Origin: Erwinia persicina
GTDB taxonomy: Bacteria > Pseudomonadota > Gammaproteobacteria > Enterobacterales > Enterobacteriaceae
Reading direction: 5' to 3'
DNA length: 64,000 bases
Assembly: GCF_014838825.1 (NCBI RefSeq)
Contig: NZ_JACYMO010000004.1
Span: 124,001-188,000 of the forward strand
Part shown: piece by piece, positions 44,064 to 55,549 of the stretch
Position numbering within the stretch: position 1 is the stretch's first letter
How the letters are laid out: each line of letters begins with the position of its first letter
Notes under the pieces: generated by a model
The model's database searches: none
What the model saw: the letters and a program-made list of their open reading frames with translations, nothing else
What the model was told of the DNA's origin: nothing
Program-made: the position numbers and the translations under genes

Positions 44064-44441
44064 ATGAACGATACGCCCAAAGTCTGTGTTCAGGTACAAA
44101 GCGCTTACATCGCGTCGCAGTCTGCACCTGATGAAGAACGTTACGTGTTTGCTTACACCATCACTGTTCGTAATCTCGGGCGTATCCCGGTTCAGCTCAT
44201 CGGCCGTTACTGGTTAATTACCAACGGTAACGGCCGTGAAACCGAAGTTCAGGGCGAAGGCGTGGTGGGCGAACAGCCACACATCGAGCCCGGCGGCGAG
44301 TTTCAGTACACCAGCGGGGCGATACTCGAAACCCCGATGGGAACCATGCAGGGCCACTATCAGATGCTCGATGCCGACGGTAAACCGTTCGTTGTTGATA
44401 TCCCGGTCTTCCGTCTGGCGATTGCCACCCATATCCATTAA
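44064..44441 (+). CDS. apaG: ApaG protein (CorD family)
   Basis: Small single-domain fibronectin-III-like protein of uncertain role, linked to cobalt/magnesium tolerance in enterobacteria. I choose the ATG 2 bp after rsmA, giving 125 residues as in E. coli; the longer frame lies within rsmA. Recognisable parts are [20 protein letters not shown] and the [20 protein letters not shown] stretch. It is always coupled with apaH. There is no motif that reveals catalytic activity. Confidence 0.95.
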   Translation: MNDTPKVCVQVQSAYIASQSAPDEERYVFAYTITVRNLGRIPVQLIGRYWLITNGNGRETEVQGEGVVGEQPHIEPGGEFQYTSGAILETPMGTMQGHYQMLDADGKPFVVDIPVFRLAIATHIH

Positions 44442-44456
44442 ACCGGCCTTTTTTGC

Positions 44457-45275
44457 ATGAGCACTTATTTAATCGGTGATGTCCACGGTTGCTACGACGA
44501 GTTGCGATCGCTGCTTGATCAGGTGCAGTTTGACCCGGCGTCCGATCGGCTCTGGCTGACCGGAGACCTGGTGGCCCGTGGGCCTGACTCGCTGGACGTT
44601 CTGCGTTTTGTTCGCTATCTGGGCGACAGCGTCAGGCTGGTGCTGGGCAACCATGACCTGCACCTGCTGGCGGTGTATGCAGGCATCAGCCGCAATAAAC
44701 CCAAAGACCGTATCACCCCGCTGCTGGAAGCCCCTGACGCTGACCTGCTGATCAACTGGCTTCGTCGCCAGCCACTGCTTCAGGTTGATGAGGAAAAAAA
44801 GCTGGTCATGGCCCACGCCGGGATCACCCCGCAGTGGGACATTGAAACGGCACAAAGCTGTGCGCGTGAAGTGGAAGCCGTACTCAGCAGCGATACCTAT
44901 CCACTGTTCCTGGATGCCATGTACGGTGATATGCCCAATAACTGGTCCCCTGAACTGACGGGACTGGCGCGCTTACGCTTCAGCACCAATGCCCTGACGC
45001 GGATGCGTTTTTGCTTCCCGAACGGCCAGCTGGATATGATCGCGAAAGAGGCACCGGACAGCGCACCCCCGCCGTTAAAACCGTGGTTCAGCATCCCCGG
45101 AGCGGTATCACGCGATTATACCATCGTGTTTGGTCACTGGGCTTCGCTGGAGGGGAAAGGCACGCCGGAAGGGGTGATTGCTCTGGATACCGGCTGCTGC
45201 TGGGGCGGCACGCTGACGATGCTGCGCTGGGAAGATAAGCGGGTCTTTACCCAGGCGTCCAACCGCGAACGTTAA
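44457..45275 (+). CDS. apaH: Symmetrical diadenosine tetraphosphatase ApaH
   Basis: Hydrolyses Ap4A to two ADP and in E. coli also removes Np4 caps from RNA 5' ends. The 272-residue protein has the metallophosphoesterase signature [10 protein letters not shown] at about residue 7, [11 protein letters not shown] at about 37, and [10 protein letters not shown] at about 63. Later metal-binding histidines are in [10 protein letters not shown] and FGHWASLEG. It is slightly shorter at the C-terminus than the E. coli enzyme (280). It lies 15 bp after apaG. Confidence 0.96.
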   Translation: MSTYLIGDVHGCYDELRSLLDQVQFDPASDRLWLTGDLVARGPDSLDVLRFVRYLGDSVRLVLGNHDLHLLAVYAGISRNKPKDRITPLLEAPDADLLINWLRRQPLLQVDEEKKLVMAHAGITPQWDIETAQSCAREVEAVLSSDTYPLFLDAMYGDMPNNWSPELTGLARLRFSTNALTRMRFCFPNGQLDMIAKEAPDSAPPPLKPWFSIPGAVSRDYTIVFGHWASLEGKGTPEGVIALDTGCCWGGTLTMLRWEDKRVFTQASNRER

Positions 45276-45288
45276 TAACGCCCGGGTC

Positions 45289-45315
45289 GGGCGGACCGCT
45301 ACAATGCGTCCGCCC
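45289..45315. terminator. Hairpin between convergent apaH and folA
   Basis: Stem GGGCGGAC / GTCCGCCC with an 11-base loop lies between the two converging genes. There is no marked T-run, so it is a probable but not typical bidirectional terminator. Confidence 0.5.
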
Positions 45316-45322
45316 CGGCCGG

Positions 45323-45802
45323 TTAACGACGATCCAGAATTTCGAAGCAGAAGCTGTGAGAGTTCTTCTCATCCGCATCGTGGAACTCGCTGAACCCGGA
45401 CTGCCACTCATCCGGCTCATAGTCCGGGAAATGCGTGTCCCCTTCGACTTCCGCATCAATATGAGTCAGATACAACCGGTCTGCACGCGGCAGTAATTGC
45501 TCATAAATACGCCCACCGCCGATCACCATCACTTCCTCAACCTCACCCGCCGTTTTCAGCGCCTCATCAATCGAGGTCACCCAGGTCACCCCCTCTGCGT
45601 CGCCTTTCTGGCTGCTGATAACGATGTTCAGACGGCCCGGCAGCGGACGACCAATAGACTCCCAGGTGCGACGGCCCATAATCACCGGTTTGTTGAGGGT
45701 GTGCTTTTTGAACCATGCCAGGTCGGCAGGCAAGTGCCACGGCATGGCGTTTTCCATCCCAATAACGCGGTCGGCCGCAAGGGCTGCAATCAGGCTAATC
45801 AT
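45323..45802 (-). CDS. folA: Dihydrofolate reductase
   Basis: Reduces dihydrofolate to tetrahydrofolate with NADPH; target of trimethoprim. I choose the ATG giving [20 protein letters not shown] and 159 residues, exactly the E. coli length. A frame extending 13 codons further is unlikely. Active-site features are present: Asp27 in [11 protein letters not shown], the Met20 loop [25 protein letters not shown] for cofactor, and [13 protein letters not shown]. Position 16-28 residues match trimethoprim-sensitive enterobacterial DHFR. It converges on apaH. Confidence 0.98.
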   Translation of the reverse strand: MISLIAALAADRVIGMENAMPWHLPADLAWFKKHTLNKPVIMGRRTWESIGRPLPGRLNIVISSQKGDAEGVTWVTSIDEALKTAGEVEEVMVIGGGRIYEQLLPRADRLYLTHIDAEVEGDTHFPDYEPDEWQSGFSEFHDADEKNSHSFCFEILDRR

Positions 45803-45994
45803 CATATCAAACTCAGCAGGGGGTAAAATTGGCGCCATCATACGTAAAGGCGAAACTTTCGTCGATAGTTAAGCGGAGGATATTCGGTAAAGGTTTTTCA
45901 GGGTATCGGTTGTATCACCTTCCGCCTATTTTTCGCCGCATAAAATAAGGAGACATGGTAGAATCTGCCGCTCAACCAGCTAAAGACCTTCACT

Positions 45995-46609
45995 ATGTTA
46001 GAAACCAGCTTATTCGTCGCCACCATTGTGGTGCTGGGAATGCTTTCCCCCGGCCCTGACTTTTTTCTGATTATCAAAAATGCCGCACGTTACCGTCGCA
46101 GCGCCGCCCTGATGAGCGCACTGGGGGTAAACTGTGCCGTTGCCACCCATATGGCTTACTGCGTGGCCGGACTGGCCGTGGTCATCACCACGACACCGTG
46201 GCTGTTTATGCTGCTCAAGTATGCCGGTGCTGCCTACCTGATCTATATCGGTATTCAGGCCCTGCTGTCGCGCGGCGGCAGCAAGATGGATCTCAGCAAT
46301 GTGACACCCGAGCAAACCTCACTGAAAAAGGCCTTTTTACAGGGTTATCTGTGTAATCTGCTGAATCCCAAAGCGACGCTGTTTTTCCTGTCGATCTTTA
46401 CGCAGGTTCTTAGCGTCAACTCCAGCCTTCACGAGAAGCTGCTGTATGCGGGTATTATCCTCGGCCTGTCCATGCTCTGGTGGCCGCTGCTAGTGATGCT
46501 GATCCAGAGTGGCCCGGTGCGTCGCGGGCTGGCAAAAGCCCAGCGTATCGTTGATAAGCTGCTCGGCGGCGTGCTGATCGCCCTGGGGATTAAGGTGGCG
46601 CTGTCCTGA
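45995..46609 (+). CDS. LysE/RhtC-family amino acid exporter
   Basis: Probable inner-membrane exporter of amino acids (threonine/homoserine type). The 204-residue protein has about six hydrophobic segments and the family motif near the N-terminus, LGMLSPGPDFFLIIKNAARY. QGYLCNLLNPKATLFFLSIF is the other conserved LysE/RhtB stretch. The substrate cannot be told from sequence. It is divergent from folA, with a TAGAAT-type -10 at about 45959-45964. E. coli has no homologue at this location, where the kef/fix genes lie, so this is a lineage-specific neighbour. Confidence 0.88.
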   Translation: MLETSLFVATIVVLGMLSPGPDFFLIIKNAARYRRSAALMSALGVNCAVATHMAYCVAGLAVVITTTPWLFMLLKYAGAAYLIYIGIQALLSRGGSKMDLSNVTPEQTSLKKAFLQGYLCNLLNPKATLFFLSIFTQVLSVNSSLHEKLLYAGIILGLSMLWWPLLVMLIQSGPVRRGLAKAQRIVDKLLGGVLIALGIKVALS

Positions 46610-46614
46610 TGGGC

Positions 46615-46645
46615 GGTGGAGGGAGCTGATAAAGGCTCCCTCACC
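46615..46645. terminator. Hairpin between exporter and acid phosphatase genes
   Basis: An inverted repeat (GGTG-AGGGAGC / GCTCCCT-CACC, with a small bulge) follows the exporter stop by 5 bp and precedes the convergent phosphatase stop. There is no clear T-run; probable bidirectional terminator. Confidence 0.5.
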
Positions 46646-46691
46646 GTTCTGTTAACAGCGGGAGGAAAACAGACCGCCCGCGAAAGGGGTC

Positions 46692-47435
46692 TTAATGTGT
46701 GCTGCCCTTCAGGCGTTTAAATTCGTCTTTGGCTTTTTGCAGCTGAGTAACGAAGGTAGGCTCAGCGTGCAGGCGCGCTACAATAGCCGACGCAACGACG
46801 CGGGCGGCGGTGACGTCACTCTGCCAGTGATACCCGCAGATGACACGACTTTGCCCCATCTCATAGCCCCGCTGTAAAATCTGCCCCTGCCGTTCGGTAT
46901 TAATTTCAGACAGCACCAGCGCCGTTGCCCAGCCGATAGTGGTATGCCCTGAAGGGTAAGAGCCGTTGGTAGAGAGCTTGCCTTCATCATCGGAGCGACA
47001 GGTCGCTTCGTGATAGAACGCAAACGGCCGGATGCGCATGTAATGCTCTTTGGCGCTGCGCGTCGCCAGATCGCCCGCATCTTCACGCATTTTCTTCACC
47101 AGACGATACTGCTCAGGGGTTTTCTCTGGCGAAATCGTCATGCCGTAAGCCTCTGAGAACGCTTCGGCTACGCCATCGCCCTCGACATTGGCATCTTTCC
47201 ACGCCTGCTTCCCTCGCGGCGTGTTGCGCAGCATTTTGCCCACATCGTACTGCGTTTTATCATTCAGGAACTCAATACTGTCCATCGCGGGAGGGGGAGG
47301 CAACAGCGCCAGGCTGTCAATCGACTGCGACTCTTTCAGGAAGTAAACATCAGGTTTGGTTGTCACATCTTTTGCCGCATATGCAAACTGCGACATCACT
47401 GCACCGATCAGCGTGGCCAGTACAATTTTTTTCAT
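46692..47435 (-). CDS. Class A nonspecific acid phosphatase, periplasmic (PhoN/PhoC type)
   Basis: Secreted PAP2-superfamily phosphatase that releases phosphate from many organic monoesters. I choose the third of three consecutive ATGs (247 residues) because AGGGA lies 8 bases before it. A signal peptide (about 1-20, ending FAYA) precedes the mature enzyme. The full class A signature is present: KEHYMRIRP (K-x6-RP), then PSGH, then [12 protein letters not shown] (SR-x5-H-x3-D). Length matches PhoN/PhoC enzymes (about 250). E. coli lacks this gene here. It lies between an exporter gene and carAB, with its own promoter region. Confidence 0.93.
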   Translation of the reverse strand: MKKIVLATLIGAVMSQFAYAAKDVTTKPDVYFLKESQSIDSLALLPPPPAMDSIEFLNDKTQYDVGKMLRNTPRGKQAWKDANVEGDGVAEAFSEAYGMTISPEKTPEQYRLVKKMREDAGDLATRSAKEHYMRIRPFAFYHEATCRSDDEGKLSTNGSYPSGHTTIGWATALVLSEINTERQGQILQRGYEMGQSRVICGYHWQSDVTAARVVASAIVARLHAEPTFVTQLQKAKDEFKRLKGSTH

Positions 47436-47583
47436 CATCATTTCCCTATAATCTTGGCTATCAAATTGGCTGTTCATTCAGCCCACAATGTAAAAAATCG
47501 AGCCTGGACAATACTATAGGATGCAGGCGATGCTGCAATGGCGGAGATCACAAAACCCGTAATTCCTGTAACAATTCTAAGTC

Positions 47584-47613
47584 AAAAAAAAGGCCGATCG
47601 TCAGATCGGCCTT
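47584..47613 (-). terminator. Rho-independent terminator of carAB
   Basis: A perfect 10-bp stem (AAGGCCGATC / GATCGGCCTT, 47590-47613) with a 4-base loop is followed on the minus strand by eight T. It lies about 45 bp after the carB stop. Confidence 0.92.
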
Positions 47614-47658
47614 ACAGTAGCAGAATGGGCCAGAGTCAGCCCCTTCTTACCAACGAGA

Positions 47659-50600
47659 TTACGCGTTAATCTGCGCGTGCATCTCCTGTACGGAAATCAC
47701 CTGATCCGTCGCGCTGGAGTGCAGGGAGGTCGTGGTGGCGAATGCACCGTTCAGCGTGGTGTCGTAGTGCACCTTGTACTGCAGGGCACTGCGGCGGATC
47801 AGCTTGGAGTCCTCAATCGCCTGACGCCCTGCCGTGGTGTTGACGATGTAGACATATTCCCCGTTTTTCACCCGGTCCTGAATGTGAGGCCGGCCTTCGT
47901 GCACCTTATTGACCTGACGCACGGCAATTCCGGCGGCCTTCAGCACGTCGGCAGTGCCGGCGGTGGCATCCAGTTCAAAACCAAAGTCCTGCAGACGTTG
48001 CGCCAGCTCAACGATGCGTTTTTTATCACCTTCGCGCACCGACAGCAGCGCACGGCCACTTTTCTTCATGTTGCTCTGTGCGCCCAGCATCGCCTTGCAG
48101 AACGCTTCAGCAAAGGTACGACCTACACCCATCACTTCGCCGGTTGAACGCATCTCCGGGCCAAGGATCGGGTCAACGCCCTGGAACTTGTTAAACGGCA
48201 GCACCACTTCTTTCACCGAGTAGTACGGCGGGATAATCTCTCTGGTCACGCCCTGGGCAGCCAGTGTTTTACCGGCCATCACGCGTGCAGCCACCTTCGC
48301 CAGCGGCATGCCGGTCGCTTTGGAGACAAACGGCACGGTACGGGCGGCACGCGGGTTCACCTCAATCAGGTAAACTTCATTATCCTTCACCGCAAACTGC
48401 ACGTTCATCAGGCCGCGTACGCCCAGCTCAAACGCCAGCTTTTTCACCTGCTCACGCATAACGTCCTGGATTTCCTGACTCAGCGTGTAGGCTGGCAGGG
48501 AACACGCCGAGTCACCGGAGTGGACACCGGCCTGCTCAATGTGTTCCATGATACCGCCGATCAGCACCTGCTCACCGTCGCAGATCGCATCTACGTCGAC
48601 TTCAACCGCATCGTCAAGGAAGCGGTCCAGCAGGACCGGCGCGTCGTTAGAAACAGAGACCGCGGTGTTAAAGTAGCGCTTCAGGTCAATTTCGTCGTAC
48701 ACGATTTCCATCGCCCGGCCACCCAGCACGTAAGACGGACGCACCACCAGCGGATAGCCAATCAGCGCCGCCTTTTCGACGGCCATATCGATGGCGGTGA
48801 CGGTGGCATTGGCCGGCTGCTTCAGGCCCAGGCGCTCAACGGCCTGCTGGAAACGTTCGCGGTCTTCAGCACGGTCAATGGCATCCGGGCTGGTACCGAT
48901 AACCGGCACACCGGCGGCTTCCAGCGCGCGCGCCAGCTTCAGTGGGGTCTGGCCACCGTACTGCACGATAACGCCTTTTGGCTTCTCGATGCGCACGATT
49001 TCCAGCACGTCTTCCAGGGTCACTGGCTCGAAGTACAGACGATCAGAGGTGTCGTAGTCGGTCGATACGGTTTCCGGGTTACAGTTGACCATGATGGTCT
49101 CGAAGCCGTCTTCACGCAGCGCCAGCGAGGCATGAACGCAGCAGTAGTCAAACTCAATGCCCTGCCCGATACGGTTCGGACCGCCGCCCAGCACCATGAT
49201 CTTGTCACGGTCCTGATTCGGGTTCGCTTCACACTCTTCTTCATAGGTAGAGTACATGTAGGCGGTATTGGTCGAGAACTCCGCCGCACAGGTATCAACA
49301 CGCTTATACACCGGATGCAGGTTATGCTGCTCGCGCAGCGCACGGATTTCCGCTTCAGACACGCCAGCCACATCCGCCAGGCGCGCATCGGCAAAGCCCT
49401 TGCGCTTCAGCGTGCGCAGGAAGTCATAGCTCAGGCCGTTAATGCCCTGCTCTGCGACCTGATTTTCCAGCGTCACCAGCTCTTCAATCTGCACCAGGAA
49501 CCAGCGGTCAACGTTGGTCAGCGCAAAAACATCATCCACGCTCATCCCGGCGCGGAAGGCATCGGCGATGTACCAGATACGGTCGCAGCCAGCATCTTTC
49601 AGCTCGCGGCGGATAGTGGTCAGTGCTTCCGGGTCATTCAGGTCCACTTTCGGGTCGAAACCGTGAGCGCCAACTTCAAGGCCACGCAGCGCTTTCTGCA
49701 TTGATTCCTGCAGAGTGCGGCCAATCGCCATCACCTCACCGACGGATTTCATCTGCGTGGTCAGACGGTCATTGGCCCCGGCAAATTTTTCAAAGTTGAA
49801 ACGTGGAATTTTGGTGACAACGTAGTCGATGGACGGCTCAAACGAGGCCGGGGTCAGGCCACCGGTAATGTCGTTAGTCAGCTCATCCAGCGTAAAGCCC
49901 ACCGCCAGCTTGGCGGCGATTTTAGCAATCGGGAACCCGGTTGCTTTCGAAGCCAGCGCGGAAGAACGTGACACGCGCGGGTTCATCTCGATGACGATCA
50001 GGCGGCCATTCTCCGGGTTAACGGAGAACTGTACGTTAGATCCGCCGGTTTCCACACCGATTTCACGCAGCACCGCCAGCGAAGCGTTACGCATGATCTG
50101 GTACTCTTTATCGGTCAGCGTCTGTGCGGGTGCAACGGTAATGGAATCACCGGTGTGGATGCCCATGGCATCAAAGTTTTCGATGGAGCAGACGATGATG
50201 CAGTTGTCGTTTTTATCACGCACCACTTCCATCTCGTACTCTTTCCAGCCAATCAGCGACTCATCAATCAGCAGCTCATTCGTCGGTGACAGATCGAGAC
50301 CGCGCTCACAAATCTCTTCGAACTCTTCGCGATTGTAAGCAATACCGCCACCGGTGCCACCCATCGTAAAGGAAGGACGAATGATGCACGGGAAGCCGAC
50401 GTCAGCAGCCACGGCCAGCGCTTCTTCCATGGTGTGTGCAATACCAGAACGGGCGGTATCGAGACCAATTTTCTTCATCGCCACGTCGAAACGGCGACGA
50501 TCCTCTGCTTTATCAATCGCATCAGCGGTGGCACCGATCATGGTGACGCCAAATTCGGCCAGCACGCCCTGACGCTCCAGTTCCAGCGCACAGTTCAGCG

Positions 50601-50883
50601 CCGTCTGGCCGCCCATTGTCGGTAATACCGCATCCGGGCGCTCTTTTTCGATGATCTTGCGCACGACTTCCCAGTGAATCGGCTCAATGTAGGTCGCATC
50701 GGCCATGTCCGGGTCGGTCATGATAGTGGCCGGGTTAGAGTTCACCAGAATAACGCGGTAACCCTCTTCACGCAGCGCTTTACAGGCCTGAGCTCCGGAA
50801 TAGTCGAATTCGCAGGCCTGGCCGATGACAATCGGGCCAGCGCCCAGGATCAGGATACTTTTTATGTCTGTACGTTTTGGCAT
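47659..50883 (-). CDS. carB: Carbamoyl-phosphate synthase large subunit
   Basis: Makes carbamoyl phosphate for arginine and pyrimidine synthesis using ammonia channelled from CarA. The 1074-residue protein has two homologous ATP-grasp halves (about 1-400 and 553-933). The first starts with [20 protein letters not shown] and the second with [19 protein letters not shown]. The C-terminal MGS-like domain (about 936-1074) binds UMP, IMP and ornithine. Length is close to E. coli (1073). It lies 18 bp after carA and is followed by a strong terminator. Confidence 0.98.
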   Translation of the reverse strand: MPKRTDIKSILILGAGPIVIGQACEFDYSGAQACKALREEGYRVILVNSNPATIMTDPDMADATYIEPIHWEVVRKIIEKERPDAVLPTMGGQTALNCALELERQGVLAEFGVTMIGATADAIDKAEDRRRFDVAMKKIGLDTARSGIAHTMEEALAVAADVGFPCIIRPSFTMGGTGGGIAYNREEFEEICERGLDLSPTNELLIDESLIGWKEYEMEVVRDKNDNCIIVCSIENFDAMGIHTGDSITVAPAQTLTDKEYQIMRNASLAVLREIGVETGGSNVQFSVNPENGRLIVIEMNPRVSRSSALASKATGFPIAKIAAKLAVGFTLDELTNDITGGLTPASFEPSIDYVVTKIPRFNFEKFAGANDRLTTQMKSVGEVMAIGRTLQESMQKALRGLEVGAHGFDPKVDLNDPEALTTIRRELKDAGCDRIWYIADAFRAGMSVDDVFALTNVDRWFLVQIEELVTLENQVAEQGINGLSYDFLRTLKRKGFADARLADVAGVSEAEIRALREQHNLHPVYKRVDTCAAEFSTNTAYMYSTYEEECEANPNQDRDKIMVLGGGPNRIGQGIEFDYCCVHASLALREDGFETIMVNCNPETVSTDYDTSDRLYFEPVTLEDVLEIVRIEKPKGVIVQYGGQTPLKLARALEAAGVPVIGTSPDAIDRAEDRERFQQAVERLGLKQPANATVTAIDMAVEKAALIGYPLVVRPSYVLGGRAMEIVYDEIDLKRYFNTAVSVSNDAPVLLDRFLDDAVEVDVDAICDGEQVLIGGIMEHIEQAGVHSGDSACSLPAYTLSQEIQDVMREQVKKLAFELGVRGLMNVQFAVKDNEVYLIEVNPRAARTVPFVSKATGMPLAKVAARVMAGKTLAAQGVTREIIPPYYSVKEVVLPFNKFQGVDPILGPEMRSTGEVMGVGRTFAEAFCKAMLGAQSNMKKSGRALLSVREGDKKRIVELAQRLQDFGFELDATAGTADVLKAAGIAVRQVNKVHEGRPHIQDRVKNGEYVYIVNTTAGRQAIEDSKLIRRSALQYKVHYDTTLNGAFATTTSLHSSATDQVISVQEMHAQINA

Positions 50884-50901
50884 TTTCTTTCTCTCCCGAT
50901 C

Positions 50902-52038
50902 TTATTTCGCGGCTTTAATCAGTTCGATAAAGTGATCGAACAACGGGGCAGCATCGTGCGGACCCGGGCTGGCTTCCGGATGGCCCTGGAAGCTGAAGGC
51001 AGCTTTATCGGTGCGGTGAATACCCTGAACCGTATGATCAAAGAGTGAAGTATGGGTCACGCGCAGGTTTGCCGGCAGGTTGCTGTCGTCAACCGCAAAA
51101 CCGTGGTTCTGGGCGGTGATCATCACGGTGTTGTTATCGTGATCTTTCACCGGATGGTTACCGCCGTGATGACCGAGCTTCATCTTCACCGTTTTTGCGC
51201 CGCTGGCCAGAGCCAGTAGCTGATGGCCCAGACAGATACCAAACACCGGAATATCGGTTTCCAGCAGGCGTTTGATCGCAGTAATGGCGTAATCGCATGG
51301 CTCCGGGTCGCCGGGACCATTAGAGAGGAAGACACCATCCGGGTTCAGCTTCAGAACGTCCTCAGCAGAAGTCTGCGCAGGAACGACCGTCAGGCGGCAG
51401 CCCCGATCCACCAACATGCGCAGAATATTGCGCTTCACGCCGTAGTCGTAAGCCACCACGTGGAAGGGCAGGTCGGCATCCGCTGCGGGTGCCGGCAGGT
51501 CGCCTTCCAGCGTCCAGCTCCCCTGCTGCCATGCGTAGGCGTCCGCCGTAGTGACTTCTTTTGCCAGGTCCATGCCCTTCAGGCCCGGGAACGCTTTTGC
51601 TTTGGCCAGTGCCTCTGCCGCATCCGGCGCGTCTCCGGCGATGATACAGCCGTTCTGAGCCCCTTTTTCGCGCAGCAGGCGGGTCAGCTTGCGCGTATCA
51701 ATATCGGCAATAGCGACAATATTATGGCGGGTCAGGTAGTCTGACAGCCCTTCTTCATTGCGGTAGTTGCTGGCAATCAGCGGTAAATCACGGATAACCA
51801 GACCCGCTGCATGTACCTGAGAAGATTCTTCGTCAGCGGAGTTGGTGCCGACATTGCCGATATGGGGATAAGTGAGAGTGACGATCTGGCGGGAATAGGA
51901 AGGATCAGTGAGGATTTCTTGATAACCGGTCATTGACGTGTTGAAAACAACTTCTCCCACTGCCGACCCGGTTGCCCCGATGGCCCGACCGTGGAATTGG
52001 GTTCCGTCTTCCAGAACCAGTAGCGCTGACTTAATCAA
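50902..52038 (-). CDS. carA: Carbamoyl-phosphate synthase small (glutaminase) subunit
   Basis: Hydrolyses glutamine and feeds ammonia to CarB. The 378-residue protein (382 in E. coli) has an N-terminal CarA domain ([19 protein letters not shown]) and a C-terminal class I amidotransferase domain. The nucleophile Cys is in [15 protein letters not shown] (about residue 267), and the His/Glu pair is in [11 protein letters not shown]. The operon should respond to arginine through ArgR and to pyrimidines and purines. Two ARG boxes lie just upstream. Confidence 0.98.
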   Translation of the reverse strand: MIKSALLVLEDGTQFHGRAIGATGSAVGEVVFNTSMTGYQEILTDPSYSRQIVTLTYPHIGNVGTNSADEESSQVHAAGLVIRDLPLIASNYRNEEGLSDYLTRHNIVAIADIDTRKLTRLLREKGAQNGCIIAGDAPDAAEALAKAKAFPGLKGMDLAKEVTTADAYAWQQGSWTLEGDLPAPAADADLPFHVVAYDYGVKRNILRMLVDRGCRLTVVPAQTSAEDVLKLNPDGVFLSNGPGDPEPCDYAITAIKRLLETDIPVFGICLGHQLLALASGAKTVKMKLGHHGGNHPVKDHDNNTVMITAQNHGFAVDDSNLPANLRVTHTSLFDHTVQGIHRTDKAAFSFQGHPEASPGPHDAAPLFDHFIELIKAAK

Positions 52039-52049
52039 AACATCCTCCA

Positions 52050-52088
52050 GGGGAATAAACAGTCACAATATCTGCATATTAATTCAGG
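52050..52088 (-). promoter_or_regulatory. Tandem ARG boxes (ArgR operator) upstream of carAB
   Basis: Two 18-bp boxes lie at 52050-52067 and 52071-52088. Their 14-bp cores are GGAATAAACAGTCA and TGCATATTAATTCA (plus strand). They compare with the consensus TGAATWWWWATTCA with two mismatches plus one W position, and with one mismatch, respectively. Core starts are 21 bp apart, that is a 3-bp gap between boxes, the canonical spacing for ArgR hexamer binding. They begin 12 bp upstream of the carA start. Confidence 0.75.
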
Positions 52089-52508
52089 AATGACCCCAAA
52101 ATCAATGCAAAAACTGCCTGACTGCTCAGTTTTTGGCAAATTGCGCGCATTCTAATGATCGCCCCCGCCGTTGTCTACCCTGCGAGGCACTTTTTCTGTC
52201 ATTTTTAGCTTACTGAGGATAAAACAGGAGCATTTACCCTGAAAGCACCACATATCCTGGCGATAAAATCGGTTGCCTGCCACGGTGTAAATTATTTCAT
52301 GGCGGTTAACGGTAAAAACCAGACCAAATGGTCAAAAACAGGTAAGAAGAGAGAAAATAAACGAAGAAAATAACTCATTAAGCCAGTTTAGATAATTAAA
52401 AAACCCTAAAGACCATTTTTAACAAAAAACAAAAAGGGCAATAAAATTATTGCCCACCCAATCAGAAACTTATGATTGAAATAACCACATCACGATGGTA
52501 CACAACAC
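52089..52508. other. Intergenic region upstream of carA and downstream of dapB
   Basis: An AT-rich region of about 420 bp with no credible ORF. It should hold the pyrimidine-controlled far promoter of carAB, but I see no convincing PurR palindrome. The end next to dapB contains the dapB terminator. Confidence 0.5.
52431..52455 (-). terminator. Rho-independent terminator of dapB
   Basis: Stem GGGCAATAA / TTATTGCCC with a 2-base apex (effective loop of 4 or more) at 52436-52455 is followed on the minus strand by TTTTTG and further T. It lies about 55 bp after the dapB stop. Confidence 0.8.
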
Positions 52509-53504
<996 letters not shown>

Positions 53505-53631
53505 GCGTAACGTGGCGTCATCGGCGCAGCGAGTTTGAACACGGACAGCGCACAACACCCGGAGCGTACACGTAGTACGTGAGGAGTGTGAGCACTGCCC
53601 AGGTTCAAAATAGCAAGCAAGATAGCCGCCC
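53505..53631. repeat. ERIC-like palindromic intergenic repeat
   Basis: An imperfect inverted repeat about 125 bp long. Outer arms read TTTGAAC-AC-GG-A-CAG-C-GC (from 53534) and GC-A-CTG-CCC-AG-GTTCAAA (to 53609). Inner arms are ACAC / GTGT and a central palindrome CGTAC-ACGTA-GTACG. The centre GGAGCGTACACGTAGTACGTGA resembles the ERIC core GGAGCTTACNNAAGTAAGTGA. The element ends directly at the ispH stop codon. Transcribed RNA would fold into a long hairpin. Only one clear copy is in this window. Confidence 0.7.
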
Positions 53632-54585
53632 TCAGGTGATCTGCTTTACCTCTACGCGCAGTTCTTTCGGCACTTCAAACACGATGTTCTCTTCACGCCC
53701 AATCAGTTCGATGGCATCAACGCCGCCGAGTTCATTGAGACGCTGGATGACCTGCTGCACCAGAATATCTGGCGCGGATGCTCCGGCGGTCACCCCGACA
53801 CAGCCCACACCTCTGACCCACTCTTCCTGAATATCTTCAGCAGAGTCAATCAGGCGTGCCAGCTTACCGGCACGCTGTGCCAGCTCTGCCAGACGGTTGG
53901 AATTCGAGGAGTTTTTCGAACCAACCACCAGCACCACGTCAGCATCACGGGCCAGTGTGCGCACGGCCTCCTGGCGATTGGTGGTGGCATAGCAGATATC
54001 ATCTTTACGCGGGCCGATAATCTTCGGGAAGCGGGCGCGAAGTGCGTCAATCACTTCACAGGTATCATCAACGGACAGCGTGGTTTGCGTCATAAAGCTC
54101 AGGTTGTTTTCATCTTTTACCTGTAGCTTCCAGACATCCGCGGGCGCTTCAACCAGGTACATACCCCCTTTCGGGTTATTGTACTGGCCCATCGTGCCCT
54201 CTACCTCCGGATGGCCGGCATGGCCAATCAGGATCGCTTCTGTCCCTTTGCGACTGGCACGCGCCACTTCCATATGCACTTTGGTAACCAGCGGGCAGGT
54301 CGCATCAAAGAGCATGGTCAGGTCACGCGCTTTCGCTTCTGCACGCACAGCCTGAGAAACGCCGTGAGCCGAGAAGATCAGGATCGACCCGTCCGGCACC
54401 TCAGAAATTTCCTCAATGAATATCGCCCCACGCTCACGCAGGCTGTTAACCACGTAGCGGTTATGCACCACCTCATGCCGCACGTAGATAGGTGCGCCAT
54501 ACATCTCCAGCGCACGCTCGACAATACTGATAGCGCGATCAACACCCGCGCAGAAACCGCGCGGGTTAGCCAGCAGGATCTGCAT
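53632..54585 (-). CDS. ispH: 4-hydroxy-3-methylbut-2-enyl diphosphate reductase IspH
   Basis: Last step of the MEP isoprenoid pathway; 4Fe-4S enzyme making IPP and DMAPP. I start at [20 protein letters not shown], giving 317 residues; the longer frame overlaps fkpB further and lacks support. The three cluster cysteines are visible in NPRGFCAGV (12), DATCPLV (about 97) and KDDICYATT (about 198). There appears to be one extra residue just before DATCPLV relative to E. coli as I recall it. The start lies inside the fkpB 3' end. Confidence 0.96.
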   Translation of the reverse strand: MQILLANPRGFCAGVDRAISIVERALEMYGAPIYVRHEVVHNRYVVNSLRERGAIFIEEISEVPDGSILIFSAHGVSQAVRAEAKARDLTMLFDATCPLVTKVHMEVARASRKGTEAILIGHAGHPEVEGTMGQYNNPKGGMYLVEAPADVWKLQVKDENNLSFMTQTTLSVDDTCEVIDALRARFPKIIGPRKDDICYATTNRQEAVRTLARDADVVLVVGSKNSSNSNRLAELAQRAGKLARLIDSAEDIQEEWVRGVGCVGVTAGASAPDILVQQVIQRLNELGGVDAIELIGREENIVFEVPKELRVEVKQIT

Positions 54586-55036
54586 TGCTCGTCTCCCGTA
54601 CCGGATCAATCTCCAGCACTTCTACGTCAAAGTGAATAGTCTGTCCGGCCAGTGGATGATTGAAATCCACGGTGATCGAATCCCCCGAAATCTCCCGGAT
54701 CACGCCCGGCATTTCGTTACCATCCATGCCGCTGAACAGCATAATGGCCCCGATTTCCGGCTCCCCGGCCTCGACAAAGTCGCGGCGCGAGAAGTACTGA
54801 ACCAGGTCGGGACTGATGCCGCCAAAGGCATCTGCCGCTTCCAGCGCAAAGGCACATTTCTCGCCCGCTTTCAGCCCAATCAAATGGCTTTCCAGCCCTT
54901 CTGACAGGCTGCCATCGCCCAGACAAAAAAGCGCAGGTTTACCGTTGCTGCGCGTTGATTCCGCTGTGGAACCGTCCGCCAGCTTTAAGGTGAAATGCAC
55001 CAGCACTGCGCTGTCACGCTGTACAGAATCGGTCAT
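54566..55036 (-). CDS. fkpB: FKBP-type peptidyl-prolyl isomerase FkpB (SlpA-like)
   Basis: Cytoplasmic proline isomerase and chaperone of the SlpA subfamily. The 156-residue protein has an FKBP fold interrupted by an insert-in-flap (IF) domain at about residues 70-125. FKBP parts are [20 protein letters not shown] and [13 protein letters not shown]; the flap-return is [20 protein letters not shown]. It is a few residues longer at the C-terminus than E. coli (149), where it overlaps the ispH start by 20 bp. It lies 3 bp after the lspA stop. Confidence 0.96.
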   Translation of the reverse strand: MTDSVQRDSAVLVHFTLKLADGSTAESTRSNGKPALFCLGDGSLSEGLESHLIGLKAGEKCAFALEAADAFGGISPDLVQYFSRRDFVEAGEPEIGAIMLFSGMDGNEMPGVIREISGDSITVDFNHPLAGQTIHFDVEVLEIDPVRETSNADPAG

Positions 55037-55039
55037 GCC

Positions 55040-55549
55040 CTACCCTTTATTCTTAGCCTGTTTACCGGCCGGGCTGAGGAACCCTTCCAGCACGATCAGC
55101 GCGGCACCAATACAGATGCCACAGTCGGCAATATTAAACGTGGCGAAGTGCCAGTCACCGACATAGAAGTCGATGAAATCCACCACAAAGCCATGATATG
55201 ACCGGTCAAACAGGTTACCTACTGCGCCACCCACAATCAGCGCATAGGCAATGTTATTCAGTTTACTGGTGGCTGGAGTACGGTACATCATCACCAGCAG
55301 CACCACGACGATAGCAATGGCAATGCCGGCAAAGAACCAGCGCTGCCAGCCCCCTTTATCGGCGAGGAAGCTGAACGCCGCGCCGTAGTTGTGAGCATAA
55401 AAGAAGTTAAAGTATGGCATCACCGGCATCGATTCGTGCAGCATCAGATTATCCATAATCCACTGCTTACTGGCGAAATCGATGCCAATGACCAACACCA
55501 CCAGCCACAGCCAGCGTAATCCGGTTGAGAATACAGGTTTCATCATCAT
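55040..55549 (-). CDS. lspA: Prolipoprotein signal peptidase LspA
   Basis: Inner-membrane aspartyl protease that cleaves lipoprotein signal peptides; target of globomycin. The 169-residue protein has four transmembrane segments. The catalytic Asp residues are in [20 protein letters not shown] and [20 protein letters not shown]. The ATG overlaps the ileS TGA (ATGA). The start could be any of the three first methionines. The neighbourhood ileS-lspA-fkpB-ispH is conserved across enterobacteria. Confidence 0.97.
   Translation of the reverse strand: MMMKPVFSTGLRWLWLVVLVIGIDFASKQWIMDNLMLHESMPVMPYFNFFYAHNYGAAFSFLADKGGWQRWFFAGIAIAIVVVLLVMMYRTPATSKLNNIAYALIVGGAVGNLFDRSYHGFVVDFIDFYVGDWHFATFNIADCGICIGAALIVLEGFLSPAGKQAKNKG

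Noticed and set aside
48520-49704. A 394-codon plus-strand ORF opposite carB
   Set aside because: Antisense shadow of carB, whose own frame is full length and conserved.
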